The notes beneath the pieces were generated by a model. The model did not search any database. It was not told the DNA's origin and worked only from the letters and a program-made list of their open reading frames with translations. From Blastopirellula retiformator (lineage in GTDB: Bacteria; Planctomycetota; Planctomycetia; Pirellulales; Pirellulaceae), in the NCBI RefSeq assembly GCF_007859755.1, contig NZ_SJPF01000003.1, positions 496,001-560,000 on the forward strand: a stretch of 64,000 nucleotides of DNA, read 5' to 3'. Positions 35,721 through 44,060 of the stretch are shown one piece after another (within the stretch, counting starts at the first letter, position 1; each line of letters starts with the position of its first letter). Both the position numbers and the translations under genes were made by a program.

Positions 35721-38700
35721 ATGAAACGCATCGCCGCTTGCCTCTTTACGCTCGCCCTGACCGCCAACGTCTTCGCGCAGCGCGACTTGAAAGACATCCC
35801 CGATCCCGATCCGGCCAAAGAGCTGGAGACCTTCCTCATCGCCGACGGTTTTGAGGTCAATCTCTATGCTTCCGACCCGGCGATCGCCAAGCCGATTCAA
35901 ATGAACTTTGACGCTGAAGGCCGCCTCTGGGTCGCTTCCAGCAGCATCTATCCGCAGATCGAACCAGGCCAGAAAGCGGACGACAAGATCGTCGTGCTGA
36001 TCGACAAAGACAAAGATGGCGTCGCCGAGACGAGCCGCGTTTTTGCCGATGGCCTGCTGATCCCGACCGGCGTGCTGCCCGGCGATGGCGGCGTCTATGT
36101 CGCCAACAGCACCGAACTGCTCCACATGCGCGACACCGATGGCGACGGCAAAGCCGATCAGACTCGCGTTGTCCTCTCCGGCTTTGGTACCGAAGACACC
36201 CACCACATTTTGCATACGTTGCGGTGGGGCCATGACGGCAACATGTACTTCAACCAGTCGATCTACATCCACAGCCATGTCGAAACCCCGTACGGCGTTC
36301 GCCGGCTCGATGGCGGCGGCATCTGGCGATTCCGGCCAGAGACGATGGACCTGGACGTCCTCTGCAAAGGGTTCGTCAATCCGTGGGGGCATCACTTCAA
36401 TCGGTATGGCGCCAACTTCGCTACCGACGGCGCTTACATGGAAGGGGTCAACTACGTCTTCCCCGATTCGGTCTTCGTTTCGTCGCCAAATGCCCGCCGG
36501 TTGGTCAATGGTTTGAATCCCGGCTCGCCCAAACATTGCGGGCTCGAGATCCTCAGTGGCGGCGCGTTGCCGGCCGATTGGCAAGGGAACTGCATCACTA
36601 ACGACTTCCGGGCTCACCGCGTTTGCCGCTTCATCCTGGACGAAGAAGGCTCCGGCTATTCGAGCCGCCAAGGCGAAGAGTTGATCAAGACGTCGCACGT
36701 TGCGTTTCGCCCGGTCGACGTCAAAATGGGCCCAGACGGCGCGATCTACATCGCCGACTGGTACAACCCGATCATCCAACATGGCGAAGTCGACTTCCGC
36801 GACGAGCGTCGTGACCAAACGCACGGCCGCATCTGGCGGGTGACGCGCAAAGACATGACGCCGCTCCAGCGGCAAGAGATCGTCGGCGCGACCGAGCCGG
36901 AGCTGTTCGAGATGCTGACCGCCCAGGAAGAATGGGTTCGCCTGTGGGCCAAGCTGACGCTGAAGTCGCGCGGCGCTGATGTGGTGCTGCCCGAACTAGA
37001 GCCGTGGGTCGCCAACCTCGACGGCAACGATCCGCTCTACCTGCAGAAGAAGCTCGAGGTGCTGTGGATCTACCAGAACCTGAACATCCCCAACGCCGCG
37101 GTCCTGGGCGAACTGCTGGTCTGCGACGATCACAACATCCGGGCGGCCGCGGTCCGCGTCGCGTCGCAATGGGCCGATCGCCTGGCCGATCCGCTGCCGA
37201 TGTTCGCCGAAGCGGTCACTGATCCGCATCCCCGCGTTCGACTCGAGGCGGTTTGCGCCTTGTCGAAACTGAATAGCCTGGAAGCGACCGAGACGGCGCT
37301 GGACGCCCTCGACTATCCGATGGATCGCTTCCTCGACTTCGCCCTTTGGAGCACGCTGAACGAACTTGCGCCTGCCTGGCTGCCGAAGGCGGTCAAAGGC
37401 GAGGTTGCCCTGGATAAGGCGCCCGAGAAATGGCTTTACGCCTTCGCCGCGGTCGAATCGGGCGAAGTGGTCGCCCCGGCGCTGTCGCTGCTGAACGCGC
37501 CTAACCTGGCCGATGGCGCCCGACGCCAATCGCTCGACCTGGCCGCCCAACGGGGCAACCCAGAGCAACTGCGGAAGCTGCTCGAAATTGTTTTGGACGA
37601 AACGGCCAGCACCGATGCCGCTCGCCGCGCTGAATTGCTGACGACCCTCTCTTCCGCCTACGAAAAGCGGAAGGTGAAACCAGCCGGCGATTTGACTTCG
37701 GTCGGCGAACTGCTCGACGCCCATAGCGACGCCGTCGCGATCGCCGCCGCCAACGCGGTTGGCTTGTGGCAAGTTGCCGACCTGCGCGACGAGCTGGCCG
37801 CCCTAGCGACCGCCGATTCGACCGCCATCCAGCAAGCCGCGCTGAGCGCCCTCGCGCAGTTGAAAGCCCGGGAAGACCTGATCGCCCTGGCCGACAAGTC
37901 GGAGAGCCCGCAGCTGCGAGCCGCCGCGACCGCCGCTTTGGTGGGCGTCGTGCCGAAAGCGGCCGCTGCTCGCACGGTCGCCCTGCTGACCGAAGCGAAG
38001 CCGTCGGCCGTGGCCGACATTGTCGCCCCTTACCTGATGCGAAAAGGTGGTCAGGCCACGTTGGCCGCCGCGCTTGAAGGCGCCAAGCTGAACGGCGACG
38101 TCGCCAAGATGGCGATTCGCGCCGTGCGAACTTCGCCCCAGCCCGAGCAAGGCTTGATCGCTGCGATTGGCTCGGCCGGCGGCGTGGGTCAAGGAGACGC
38201 CAAGCAGTGGACCGACGCAGAGTTGGCCGGCATCACCAAGGCGATCCCCGGCGGCGATCCAGCCAAGGGGGAAATGATCTTCCGCCAGGCCGAACTCAAC
38301 TGCACCAAGTGCCACGCCATCGGCCCGGCCGGCGGCTTGGTCGGCCCGAACCTGATCAGCCTCGGCGCCAGCGCTCAGCCCGACTACGTGGTCGAGTCGC
38401 TGCTGCGGCCCAGCGCCAAGCTGAAGGAGAACTACAACTCGCTGATCTTGCTGCTGGATGACGGCCGCGTCGTCAGCGGCATTCCGGTTCGCCGGACCGC
38501 CGAAGAGTTGTTCCTACGTGATGCCGAAGACAAGGAAGTCGCCGTCCCGATCGAAGCGATCGAGGAGCAGAAAGATGGGCAGTCGCTGATGCCGGCCGGC
38601 GCCGTCGATCAGCTGACGACCGAAGAGATCGTCGACCTCGCCGCGTTCCTGTCGCAGCTGGGTAAGGTCGGTCCGTACTCGATCAGCCCGACGCCAATCG

Positions 38701-39137
38701 TCCGCCGCTGGGAGGCGCTCGAGTGGACGCAGGCCGCCAGCAACCGCTTGAACCGCACCAGCAGCAACCTCGCCGCCACGGGCGATCCGGCCATGGAGTG
38801 GGGCTCGCGCTATAGCAAGGTCGACGGCACGTTGCCGCTGGAAAAACTGCCAAAGTTCCGGCCGCACCGCAACACGCCGCAGATCTCGTTCGTGCGGTTC
38901 CAGCTGAATGTCGCCAAGGCAGGCAAGATCACGCTCGACCTGGGTGACGTCACCGGCCTCAAGCTATGGGACGGCCCCAGCCCAACCCCGATCGAACAGC
39001 AGATGACCTTCGATTGGCCCCAGGGAGAAAAACAAATCACCCTGGAAATCGACCGCGAAGTCCGCCAGACGCCGATCAAAGTCGAGGTCCTCGAAGCCCA
39101 GTCGACCGGCCGGGCCGAACCAATCGGCGGCAAGTAG
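35721..39137 (+). CDS. PVC-type heme-binding dehydrogenase (membrane-bound dehydrogenase family)
   Basis: A 1138-residue exported protein of a family confined largely to planctomycetes and verrucomicrobia. Signal peptide: ACLFTLALTANVFA. Residues 30-370 form a beta-propeller resembling quinoprotein sugar dehydrogenases (NFDAEGRLWVASSS, GPDGAIYIADWYNP). HEAT-like repeats fill about 385-800. A c-type cytochrome follows with CTKCH at 861-865 and a likely Met ligand in SLMPAG. The last 130 residues are a beta domain. It probably oxidises carbohydrate in the periplasm and passes electrons through the heme. Cotranscribed with the SGNH-like gene. Confidence 0.9.
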   Translation: MKRIAACLFTLALTANVFAQRDLKDIPDPDPAKELETFLIADGFEVNLYASDPAIAKPIQMNFDAEGRLWVASSSIYPQIEPGQKADDKIVVLIDKDKDGVAETSRVFADGLLIPTGVLPGDGGVYVANSTELLHMRDTDGDGKADQTRVVLSGFGTEDTHHILHTLRWGHDGNMYFNQSIYIHSHVETPYGVRRLDGGGIWRFRPETMDLDVLCKGFVNPWGHHFNRYGANFATDGAYMEGVNYVFPDSVFVSSPNARRLVNGLNPGSPKHCGLEILSGGALPADWQGNCITNDFRAHRVCRFILDEEGSGYSSRQGEELIKTSHVAFRPVDVKMGPDGAIYIADWYNPIIQHGEVDFRDERRDQTHGRIWRVTRKDMTPLQRQEIVGATEPELFEMLTAQEEWVRLWAKLTLKSRGADVVLPELEPWVANLDGNDPLYLQKKLEVLWIYQNLNIPNAAVLGELLVCDDHNIRAAAVRVASQWADRLADPLPMFAEAVTDPHPRVRLEAVCALSKLNSLEATETALDALDYPMDRFLDFALWSTLNELAPAWLPKAVKGEVALDKAPEKWLYAFAAVESGEVVAPALSLLNAPNLADGARRQSLDLAAQRGNPEQLRKLLEIVLDETASTDAARRAELLTTLSSAYEKRKVKPAGDLTSVGELLDAHSDAVAIAAANAVGLWQVADLRDELAALATADSTAIQQAALSALAQLKAREDLIALADKSESPQLRAAATAALVGVVPKAAAARTVALLTEAKPSAVADIVAPYLMRKGGQATLAAALEGAKLNGDVAKMAIRAVRTSPQPEQGLIAAIGSAGGVGQGDAKQWTDAELAGITKAIPGGDPAKGEMIFRQAELNCTKCHAIGPAGGLVGPNLISLGASAQPDYVVESLLRPSAKLKENYNSLILLLDDGRVVSGIPVRRTAEELFLRDAEDKEVAVPIEAIEEQKDGQSLMPAGAVDQLTTEEIVDLAAFLSQLGKVGPYSISPTPIVRRWEALEWTQAASNRLNRTSSNLAATGDPAMEWGSRYSKVDGTLPLEKLPKFRPHRNTPQISFVRFQLNVAKAGKITLDLGDVTGLKLWDGPSPTPIEQQMTFDWPQGEKQITLEIDREVRQTPIKVEVLEAQSTGRAEPIGGK

Positions 39138-39215
39138 GTAGAATAGCGGGAAGCGGAAACGGGAAAGCGGATACAATTGCGGCACGGCTCTACGAACCGT
39201 GCCGCCCCGCCAATA

Positions 39216-39248
39216 GTAGCCCGAAGCGCGAGCGAGGGAAATGCGGCC
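39216..39248 (+). repeat. REP-like element, copy a
   Basis: GTAGCCCGAAGCGCGAGCG followed by AGGGAAATGCGGCC. First of seven copies of this short dispersed family. A hairpin GGCACGG/CCGTGCC lies just upstream (39181-39203). Confidence 0.8.
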
Positions 39249-39280
39249 ACAAGTTTGCGACGGAGATGCAGTAGCGCACC

Positions 39281-39952
39281 ATGGACAAATCCAACACGGA
39301 AGACTCAGCCTACTCCAAGTACTGGGCACGCAAGAAAATGCTCGCCCAAAATGTCCCGGCCTTTCCTGCCAAGCGCTGGTGGGCGACCGACGGATTGTGC
39401 GAAATCGAGCAGATCTTCTTTGATCAGATTCGCTCTGCCGAGAGTCTGCTCGACGTAGGCGCTGGCGATCTCCGCGTGATGCGGAAGCTGCAAGCGGCGG
39501 GTTTCGACAAGGAGTACCACACGCTCGACATCGGCCAAGAATTCGACCATACCTACGCCAGTTTGGACGAGGTTGAGCGAACCTACGATGCGATCATTTG
39601 TCTCGATGTGATCGAGCATCTTACGCTGACCGACGGTTTACATATGCTGTCGCAAATGGCGTCCAAGTTGGCCCCCGGCGGAACGCTGATTGTGCAGACC
39701 CCCAACGCCCGATGCGTGCGAAATCCGTGGGGCACCGATATGACTCATCTCCACTGCTACAACATCACCGATCTGTGGGCCTATCTCACATGTCATGATC
39801 TCAATGTGAGCGGCTATCGCGTCGTCTTTACGACAGAGCGGCGAAGTTTCTTCCAGAAGATCCATGACAAGGCCTCCGCCTACGTCGCTTCTCGGTTGCT
39901 CGGCTGCGACTACGCCGACAATATCGCGTTGCTTGCGACGCGGCCGAAGTAG
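39281..39952 (+). CDS. Class I SAM-dependent methyltransferase
   Basis: A 223-residue Methyltransf_23-like protein. The SAM-binding motif I is LLDVGAGDLRVM (about residue 56), motif II is around YDAIICLDVIEHL and motif III is LAPGGTLIVQTPN. The TPNA and HLHCYN segments resemble enzymes acting on glycans or small lipids, but the substrate cannot be told. The gene lies alone between two REP-like repeats. Confidence 0.85.
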   Translation: MDKSNTEDSAYSKYWARKKMLAQNVPAFPAKRWWATDGLCEIEQIFFDQIRSAESLLDVGAGDLRVMRKLQAAGFDKEYHTLDIGQEFDHTYASLDEVERTYDAIICLDVIEHLTLTDGLHMLSQMASKLAPGGTLIVQTPNARCVRNPWGTDMTHLHCYNITDLWAYLTCHDLNVSGYRVVFTTERRSFFQKIHDKASAYVASRLLGCDYADNIALLATRPK

Positions 39953-39962
39953 TCAGTGAATA

Positions 39963-39997
39963 GTAGCCCGAAGCCCGAGCGAGGGAACTTCGTCCGC
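39963..39997 (+). repeat. REP-like element, copy b
   Basis: GTAGCCCGAAGCCCGAGCG then AGGGAACTTCGTCCGC, 11 bases after the methyltransferase stop. Confidence 0.75.
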
Positions 39998-40122
39998 AAG
40001 CAAACGCCCCTCCTGTGTGGCGACGGGGGCATGCGACTACCCGTCAAGCGGTTGCTATTCTCGCCTGGCGAGCCAAGAATAGCCTTATCGCTAGTCTCGC
40101 CCCGCGCTTTAGGATTCGCCCC

Positions 40123-40938
40123 ATGCTTCGCCTCGCTTACGCCGCCGCCTTCTCCTGCGCTCTGCTCTCGCTCAACTTCGCCGCCACCAGCCAGGCCGCG
40201 GACGACTCTCTCCCGCGGCTGGTCCTGATTGGCGACTCGACCGTCAAAAACGGCGGCGGCAAGGGAGACGGCGGGCTGTGGGGTTGGGGCCAGGTGATTG
40301 ACGCCCAATTTGATCCGCAGCAGATTCAGGTCGAGAACCGGGCTCTCGGTGGCCGCAGCAGTCGCAGTTATCTGACCGAAGGGCTGTGGGGGAAGTCGCT
40401 CGCCCGGCTCCGCAAGGGAGACTTCGTGCTGATTCAGTTTGGCCACAACGACGGCGGGCAGATGTTCGAAGGCGATCGCCCCCGGGCCTCAATCAAGGGA
40501 AACGGCGAAGAGTCGAAAGAGGGGGTCGTCGCCGCCACCGGCAAAGCCGAAACGGTCCACAGCTACGGCTGGTACCTGCGCAAGTATGTCGCCGACGCCA
40601 AAGCGAAAGGAGCGACCGCGATCATCCTGTCGCCGGTCCCCCGCGATCGCTGGCAAGATAGCCGCGTCTTGCGAGCCGACCAAGACTACGGCCTCTGGGC
40701 TCGCCAAGCGGCCCAGCAATCCGGCGCCTACTTCGTCGACCTGAACGAACTGGTCGCCGCCAAGTACGAAGAGCTGGGCGAAACCAAGGTTGGCGCCGAC
40801 CTGTTCACCGAAACCGACTGGACCCACACCACCAAACCGGGCGCCGTGATCAACGCCGCCTGCGTGGTGGAAGGAGTGAAGGGGCTAAAGGATTGCCCGC
40901 TGAAAAACTACCTGGCCAAGCCGAAGCCGGCCCAATAG
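40123..40938 (+). CDS. Secreted CE12-like acetylesterase (rhamnogalacturonan acetylesterase family)
   Basis: A 271-residue SGNH hydrolase. Signal peptide: LAYAAAFSCALLSLNFAATSQA. Catalytic blocks are intact: IGDST (Ser), ENRALGGRSSRS (Gly), QFGHND (Asn) and TDWTH (Asp and His). This pattern fits rhamnogalacturonan acetylesterases, which remove acetyl groups from pectin-like polysaccharide. Start at 40123 gives the signal peptide. The TAG stop abuts a REP-like repeat. Confidence 0.88.
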   Translation: MLRLAYAAAFSCALLSLNFAATSQAADDSLPRLVLIGDSTVKNGGGKGDGGLWGWGQVIDAQFDPQQIQVENRALGGRSSRSYLTEGLWGKSLARLRKGDFVLIQFGHNDGGQMFEGDRPRASIKGNGEESKEGVVAATGKAETVHSYGWYLRKYVADAKAKGATAIILSPVPRDRWQDSRVLRADQDYGLWARQAAQQSGAYFVDLNELVAAKYEELGETKVGADLFTETDWTHTTKPGAVINAACVVEGVKGLKDCPLKNYLAKPKPAQ

Positions 40939-40969
40939 AAGCCCGACGCGCGAGCGAGGGAAATGCGGA
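40937..40969 (+). repeat. REP-like element, copy c
   Basis: AGAAGCCCGACGCGCGAGCG then AGGGAAATGCGG, directly at the stop codon of the CE12-like gene. Confidence 0.75.
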
Positions 40970-41276
40970 TTGGGGGCAATGACGAGTGTTGAATGCCAAA
41001 TCAATACCGAATGACTGAATGACGAACCTGTCGGGCCTTAGGATTCCTCGCTCGCGATTGCTTGCTCGCGATTCGCCCCGTCCTCTTCGGCCCAGCGGGC
41101 CGACCCAACCTAGCCTAGGGCGAAGTCGCGCCACGCAACGCAGCCCTAGGACGGAATGCACCATCAATCGTTGACGTTGGACACGATTTCGCCTAACGTT
41201 CCCGTTGAAGGCGCTCCTCAAAATCGCCGCGCCGACGTTTCATCTGGCAGGCATTGGATCACCAGGCAATTTCCCC
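40939..41276. other. Intergenic composite repeat module, first copy
   Basis: Starts with REP-like copy c. A stretch of AATGACGA-type short repeats (about 40978-41028) and a doubled GCTCGCGATT (41048-41074) come next. Then comes AACCTAGCCTAGGGCGAAGTC (41108-41128) with the closing GCAGCCCTAGG (41141-41152). The same order of parts recurs at 63401-63665. No gene seen. Confidence 0.65.
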
Positions 41277-41735
41277 ATGAACGACGAAGCCTTGCTCGAG
41301 CAAGTCAGCGATACCGCCTTCAAGATGCTGAAGAAAGTGGACAACGATCCGACCCAGATCGAAGAGCCTTATCGAACGGTCGCCATCATCTACGCCGCCC
41401 AAGGCGTCATCGACAATGGTGGGCTGATTTACTTCTTCGAGAGCGATTGGCCGGGGCAGCCTCCCTATTCTCTGTTCGCCGACGCTTACCAGCGGATCGG
41501 GCGAGTCGAAGCGGCCGCGGCGCTGCGGGAAGCGGCCGAGTCGTTTGGGATCACCGAGCCTGAGAAGCATCGCGAGCAGCGTCAGGCCTACATGGATCGT
41601 TTCTTGGGAGAGGACGAGGACGACGAGGAGTTCGAAGAGGTCAGCGAGGGAATCCCCTGGAACGACTGCATCTGCGGCGACGAGCAAGTCTGGACCGATC
41701 TGGCCGCCTGGGTGCGGAAGAATCCTGCGCCGTAG
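41277..41735 (+). CDS. DMP19-family (DUF4375) protein
   Basis: A 152-residue acidic cytosolic protein. The helical block VAIIYAAQGVIDNGGLIYFFESDWPGQ resembles DUF4375/DMP19, a fold described as a DNA-mimic protein in Neisseria; whether this one mimics DNA is not known. The C-terminal third is very acidic (GEDEDDEEFEEVSEG). Start chosen at the ATG at 41277; the frame is open to 41205 but without protein-like sequence. Confidence 0.65.
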   Translation: MNDEALLEQVSDTAFKMLKKVDNDPTQIEEPYRTVAIIYAAQGVIDNGGLIYFFESDWPGQPPYSLFADAYQRIGRVEAAAALREAAESFGITEPEKHREQRQAYMDRFLGEDEDDEEFEEVSEGIPWNDCICGDEQVWTDLAAWVRKNPAP

Positions 41736-41858
41736 GTATCGCCCGACGCCCTGCAAAAACGATTGACAAAGCGCACGGATTTCTGGTCGACTTCGGGGTG
41801 GTGAGTTGGCGTTGGGCGAGCCAATCGCATGGCGGCGTATCGACGACGCTGCCGCGCG

Positions 41859-42195
41859 AAAAAAAACGCGCCGACCAGTCCACCGAAGTTTTGTAGACGA
41901 ACCATCGGCGTCGCTTGGTGGGGTGCAGCGAAGAAAAAAAGTTCGCAGTCCGGTCCACAACGGCGGTCGCAAAAAAAACGAATCTGTCCGGTCCAGTCTC
42001 GCGGTTAGCCGGATCGTTGGGCCTGGTATGGAGTTGGCGTGGCGGGCGAAAAAAATGCGCGAGCGAGTCCAGTCGCGCGGCGGACCGAAAAGAGGGAAAC
42101 AGTCCGGTCCGGTCGGTCGGGCAGGTTTCTCTAGCTTGCCAGGCGGTGCGGAAGTTCGAGGCGGGGAAAATCGGTGCGCGTCGGTCCAGTCCGGC
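41859..42195 (+). repeat. Degenerate ~38-bp tandem-like repeat with A-tracts
   Basis: A-tracts begin at 41859, 41934, 41971, 42049, 42088 and 42167. Their spacings are 75, 37, 78, 39 and 79, all close to multiples of 38. Each is followed 12-16 bases later by a GTCCGGTCCA-like box. Six units are recognisable, with alternate ones apparently eroded. Confidence 0.65.
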
Positions 42196-42280
42196 GGTTC
42201 GCTATACGGGCATTCGGATGGGATTCGTCCCTGAGAAGACCCGTGGGCATTGGCGACGCGGGCTTTGGGGGGTGATGGTG

Positions 42281-42312
42281 ACCGCTTTTCGCTCGCTCGC
42301 GCTGCGGGCTAC
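42281..42312 (-). repeat. REP-like element, copy d
   Basis: Reverse-oriented: CGCTCGCTCGCGCTGCGGGC then TAC. Confidence 0.75.
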
Positions 42313-42335
42313 TATGCCCGGTTGGTATGCGCATG

Positions 42336-42370
42336 AAAAAAGCCGTAAGTCCTTGCGGGACTCCGGCTTT
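42336..42370 (-). terminator. Terminator of tRNA-Lys
   Basis: On the minus strand AAAGCCG pairs with CGGCTTT, extended by AGTCC/GGACT after a 2-base mismatch, followed by a T run. It lies 7 bases after the tRNA. Confidence 0.85.
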
Positions 42371-42376
42371 AGGAAG

Positions 42377-42449
<73 letters not shown>

Positions 42450-42610
42450 GGGCGGGAAACATGCCAGTTTTTGCGAAATTGGGTGGACCGTCAAGGGGGC
42501 GGGCTTCGCCACTGGGCTACAGAATAGAGAAATCAGGGGTTTGCCAGGTTCGCCTTTGCAGCGAATTCCGGAAAAAGGGAGGTTGGGCCTCTGGATTGGG
42601 GGGGCGAAGA

Positions 42611-42629
42611 CACGGCTCATAGAGCCGTG
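42611..42629. terminator. Hairpin after the DUF1501 gene
   Basis: CACGGCTC and GAGCCGTG separated by ATA, 8 bases after the DUF1501 stop. No T run follows, so termination is uncertain. A related hairpin is at 39181-39203. Confidence 0.45.
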
Positions 42630-42636
42630 GCACACG

Positions 42637-44049
42637 TTAGGTCAGGATGTCGTGGATGACGTGGCCGTGGACGTCGGTCAGACGCATGTCGCGGCCGCTG
42701 AAGCGGAAGGTGAGCTTCTCGTGGTCGACGCCCAAGAGGTGCAGCATCGTGGCGTGTAGGTCGTGGATCATCAGGCGGTTTTCGACCGTCTTGTAGCCGA
42801 ACTCGTCCGACTTGCCGTAGCGGATGCCGCCTTGGACGCCGCCGCCAGCCATCCAGATCGTAAACGCGAACGGGTTATGGTCGCGGCCGTTGGCGCCTTG
42901 GGCGAACGGCGTGCGGCCGAACTCGCCGGCGAAGACGACCAGCGTCGAGTCGAGCAGCCCCCGCTGCTGCAGATCCTCAAGCAGCGCGGCGATCGGCTTG
43001 TCGACCGTTTTGGCGTTCTTCTCGTGACCATCCTTGAGGTTGCTATGTTGATCCCAGCGATCGCCGTTGCCCCCGGGGCAAGTCAGTTCGACGAAGCGAA
43101 CGCCCCGTTCGATCAAGCGGCGCGCGGTCAAGCATTGGCGGCCGTAGAGTTGCGTGTTTTTGAACTCATCGTTGAGCCCGTACATTTCGAGCGTCGCTTT
43201 ACTTTCGTCGCGCAGGTCCATCAGTTCCGGCACAGCGGTCTGCATGCGATAGGCGAGTTCGTAGTTGCGGATCGCCGATTCGAGTTGGTCATCGCCGCCG
43301 CTGTTGGCTTGCGAAACGCGATCGAGCCGCTCGATCAAACCAAGTTTGCTCTTCTGCAAGTCGGCGGTCCGATCGGCGGGGCGAATGTTGGCGACCGGCG
43401 GATTGCCGGGATTGAAGATCGAACCTTGATAGGCGGCCGGCAAAAAGCCGCTGTTGAAATTGTCGATGCCGCCCGGCGGGATCAGCCCGGCGTTCAGGAC
43501 GACGAAGCCCGGCAGGTCCTGGTTGTCGCTTCCCAGGCCGTAGGTCGTCCAGGCGCCCATGCTTGGCCGACCTTGCAAGCCGCTGCCGGTATGCAGGAAG
43601 TAGTTGGCGCTGGTGTGTTCCGGAAACTCGGAAGTCATCGAGTGGATCATCGCCAACTTGTCGGCCTGCGTGCCGAGATGCGGAAAGAGGTCGCTGATCG
43701 GCAGCCCGCTCTCGCCGTACTGGTTGAACTTCCAGAGACTGGCGAGCGTGGCGCCGTTGTTGTTGAACTGGGTCGGCTCGGTTTTGGTCGGGAACGGCTT
43801 GCCGTCGTACTTGGCCAGGGCCGGCTTCGGATCGAAGGTGTCGACCTGCGAAGGTCCGCCGTCCATGTAGAGGAAGATGACGTTCTTCGCCTTGGCGGCG
43901 TGATGCGGAGCCGACGCGCTGTCAGACTCGGCGAACGCGGCGTCGCCCAACAGCGCGTGCAGCGCGACCGAAGCGAACCCGCACGAGGCCGACTTCAGCA
44001 AAGCGCGACGCGACAGCGGCTGCGAACGAAAACGATGGCAATGCGACAT
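42637..44049 (-). CDS. DUF1501 Tat-exported sulfatase-like protein
   Basis: A 470-residue planctomycete DUF1501 protein, with an alkaline-phosphatase/sulfatase-like fold. The Tat signal is PLSRRALLKSASCGFASVALHALLG. Family blocks: KNVIFLYMDGGPSQVDTFDPK and VVFAGEFGRTPFAQG, then GRDHNPFAFTIWMAGGG. Function is not experimentally settled. It follows the DUF1549/DUF1553 gene by 11 bases on the same strand, the standard two-gene operon of this phylum. Confidence 0.94.
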   Translation of the reverse strand: MSHCHRFRSQPLSRRALLKSASCGFASVALHALLGDAAFAESDSASAPHHAAKAKNVIFLYMDGGPSQVDTFDPKPALAKYDGKPFPTKTEPTQFNNNGATLASLWKFNQYGESGLPISDLFPHLGTQADKLAMIHSMTSEFPEHTSANYFLHTGSGLQGRPSMGAWTTYGLGSDNQDLPGFVVLNAGLIPPGGIDNFNSGFLPAAYQGSIFNPGNPPVANIRPADRTADLQKSKLGLIERLDRVSQANSGGDDQLESAIRNYELAYRMQTAVPELMDLRDESKATLEMYGLNDEFKNTQLYGRQCLTARRLIERGVRFVELTCPGGNGDRWDQHSNLKDGHEKNAKTVDKPIAALLEDLQQRGLLDSTLVVFAGEFGRTPFAQGANGRDHNPFAFTIWMAGGGVQGGIRYGKSDEFGYKTVENRLMIHDLHATMLHLLGVDHEKLTFRFSGRDMRLTDVHGHVIHDILT

Positions 44050-44060
44050 GACGGCTCTGA

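Larger units (their letters stand above)
41736..42336. other. Gene-free stretch with degenerate A-tract repeat
   Basis: About 600 bases with no credible gene. From 41859 to about 42195 it holds a repeated pattern: an A-tract, 12-16 bases, then GTCCGGTCCA or a variant, then GGCGGTCGC-like sequence. A REP-like element closes it (42281-42312). Confidence 0.6.

Noticed and set aside
41806-42234. Open frame over the A-tract repeat region
   Set aside because: Composition follows the repeat, no ribosome site, no domain; treated as non-coding.
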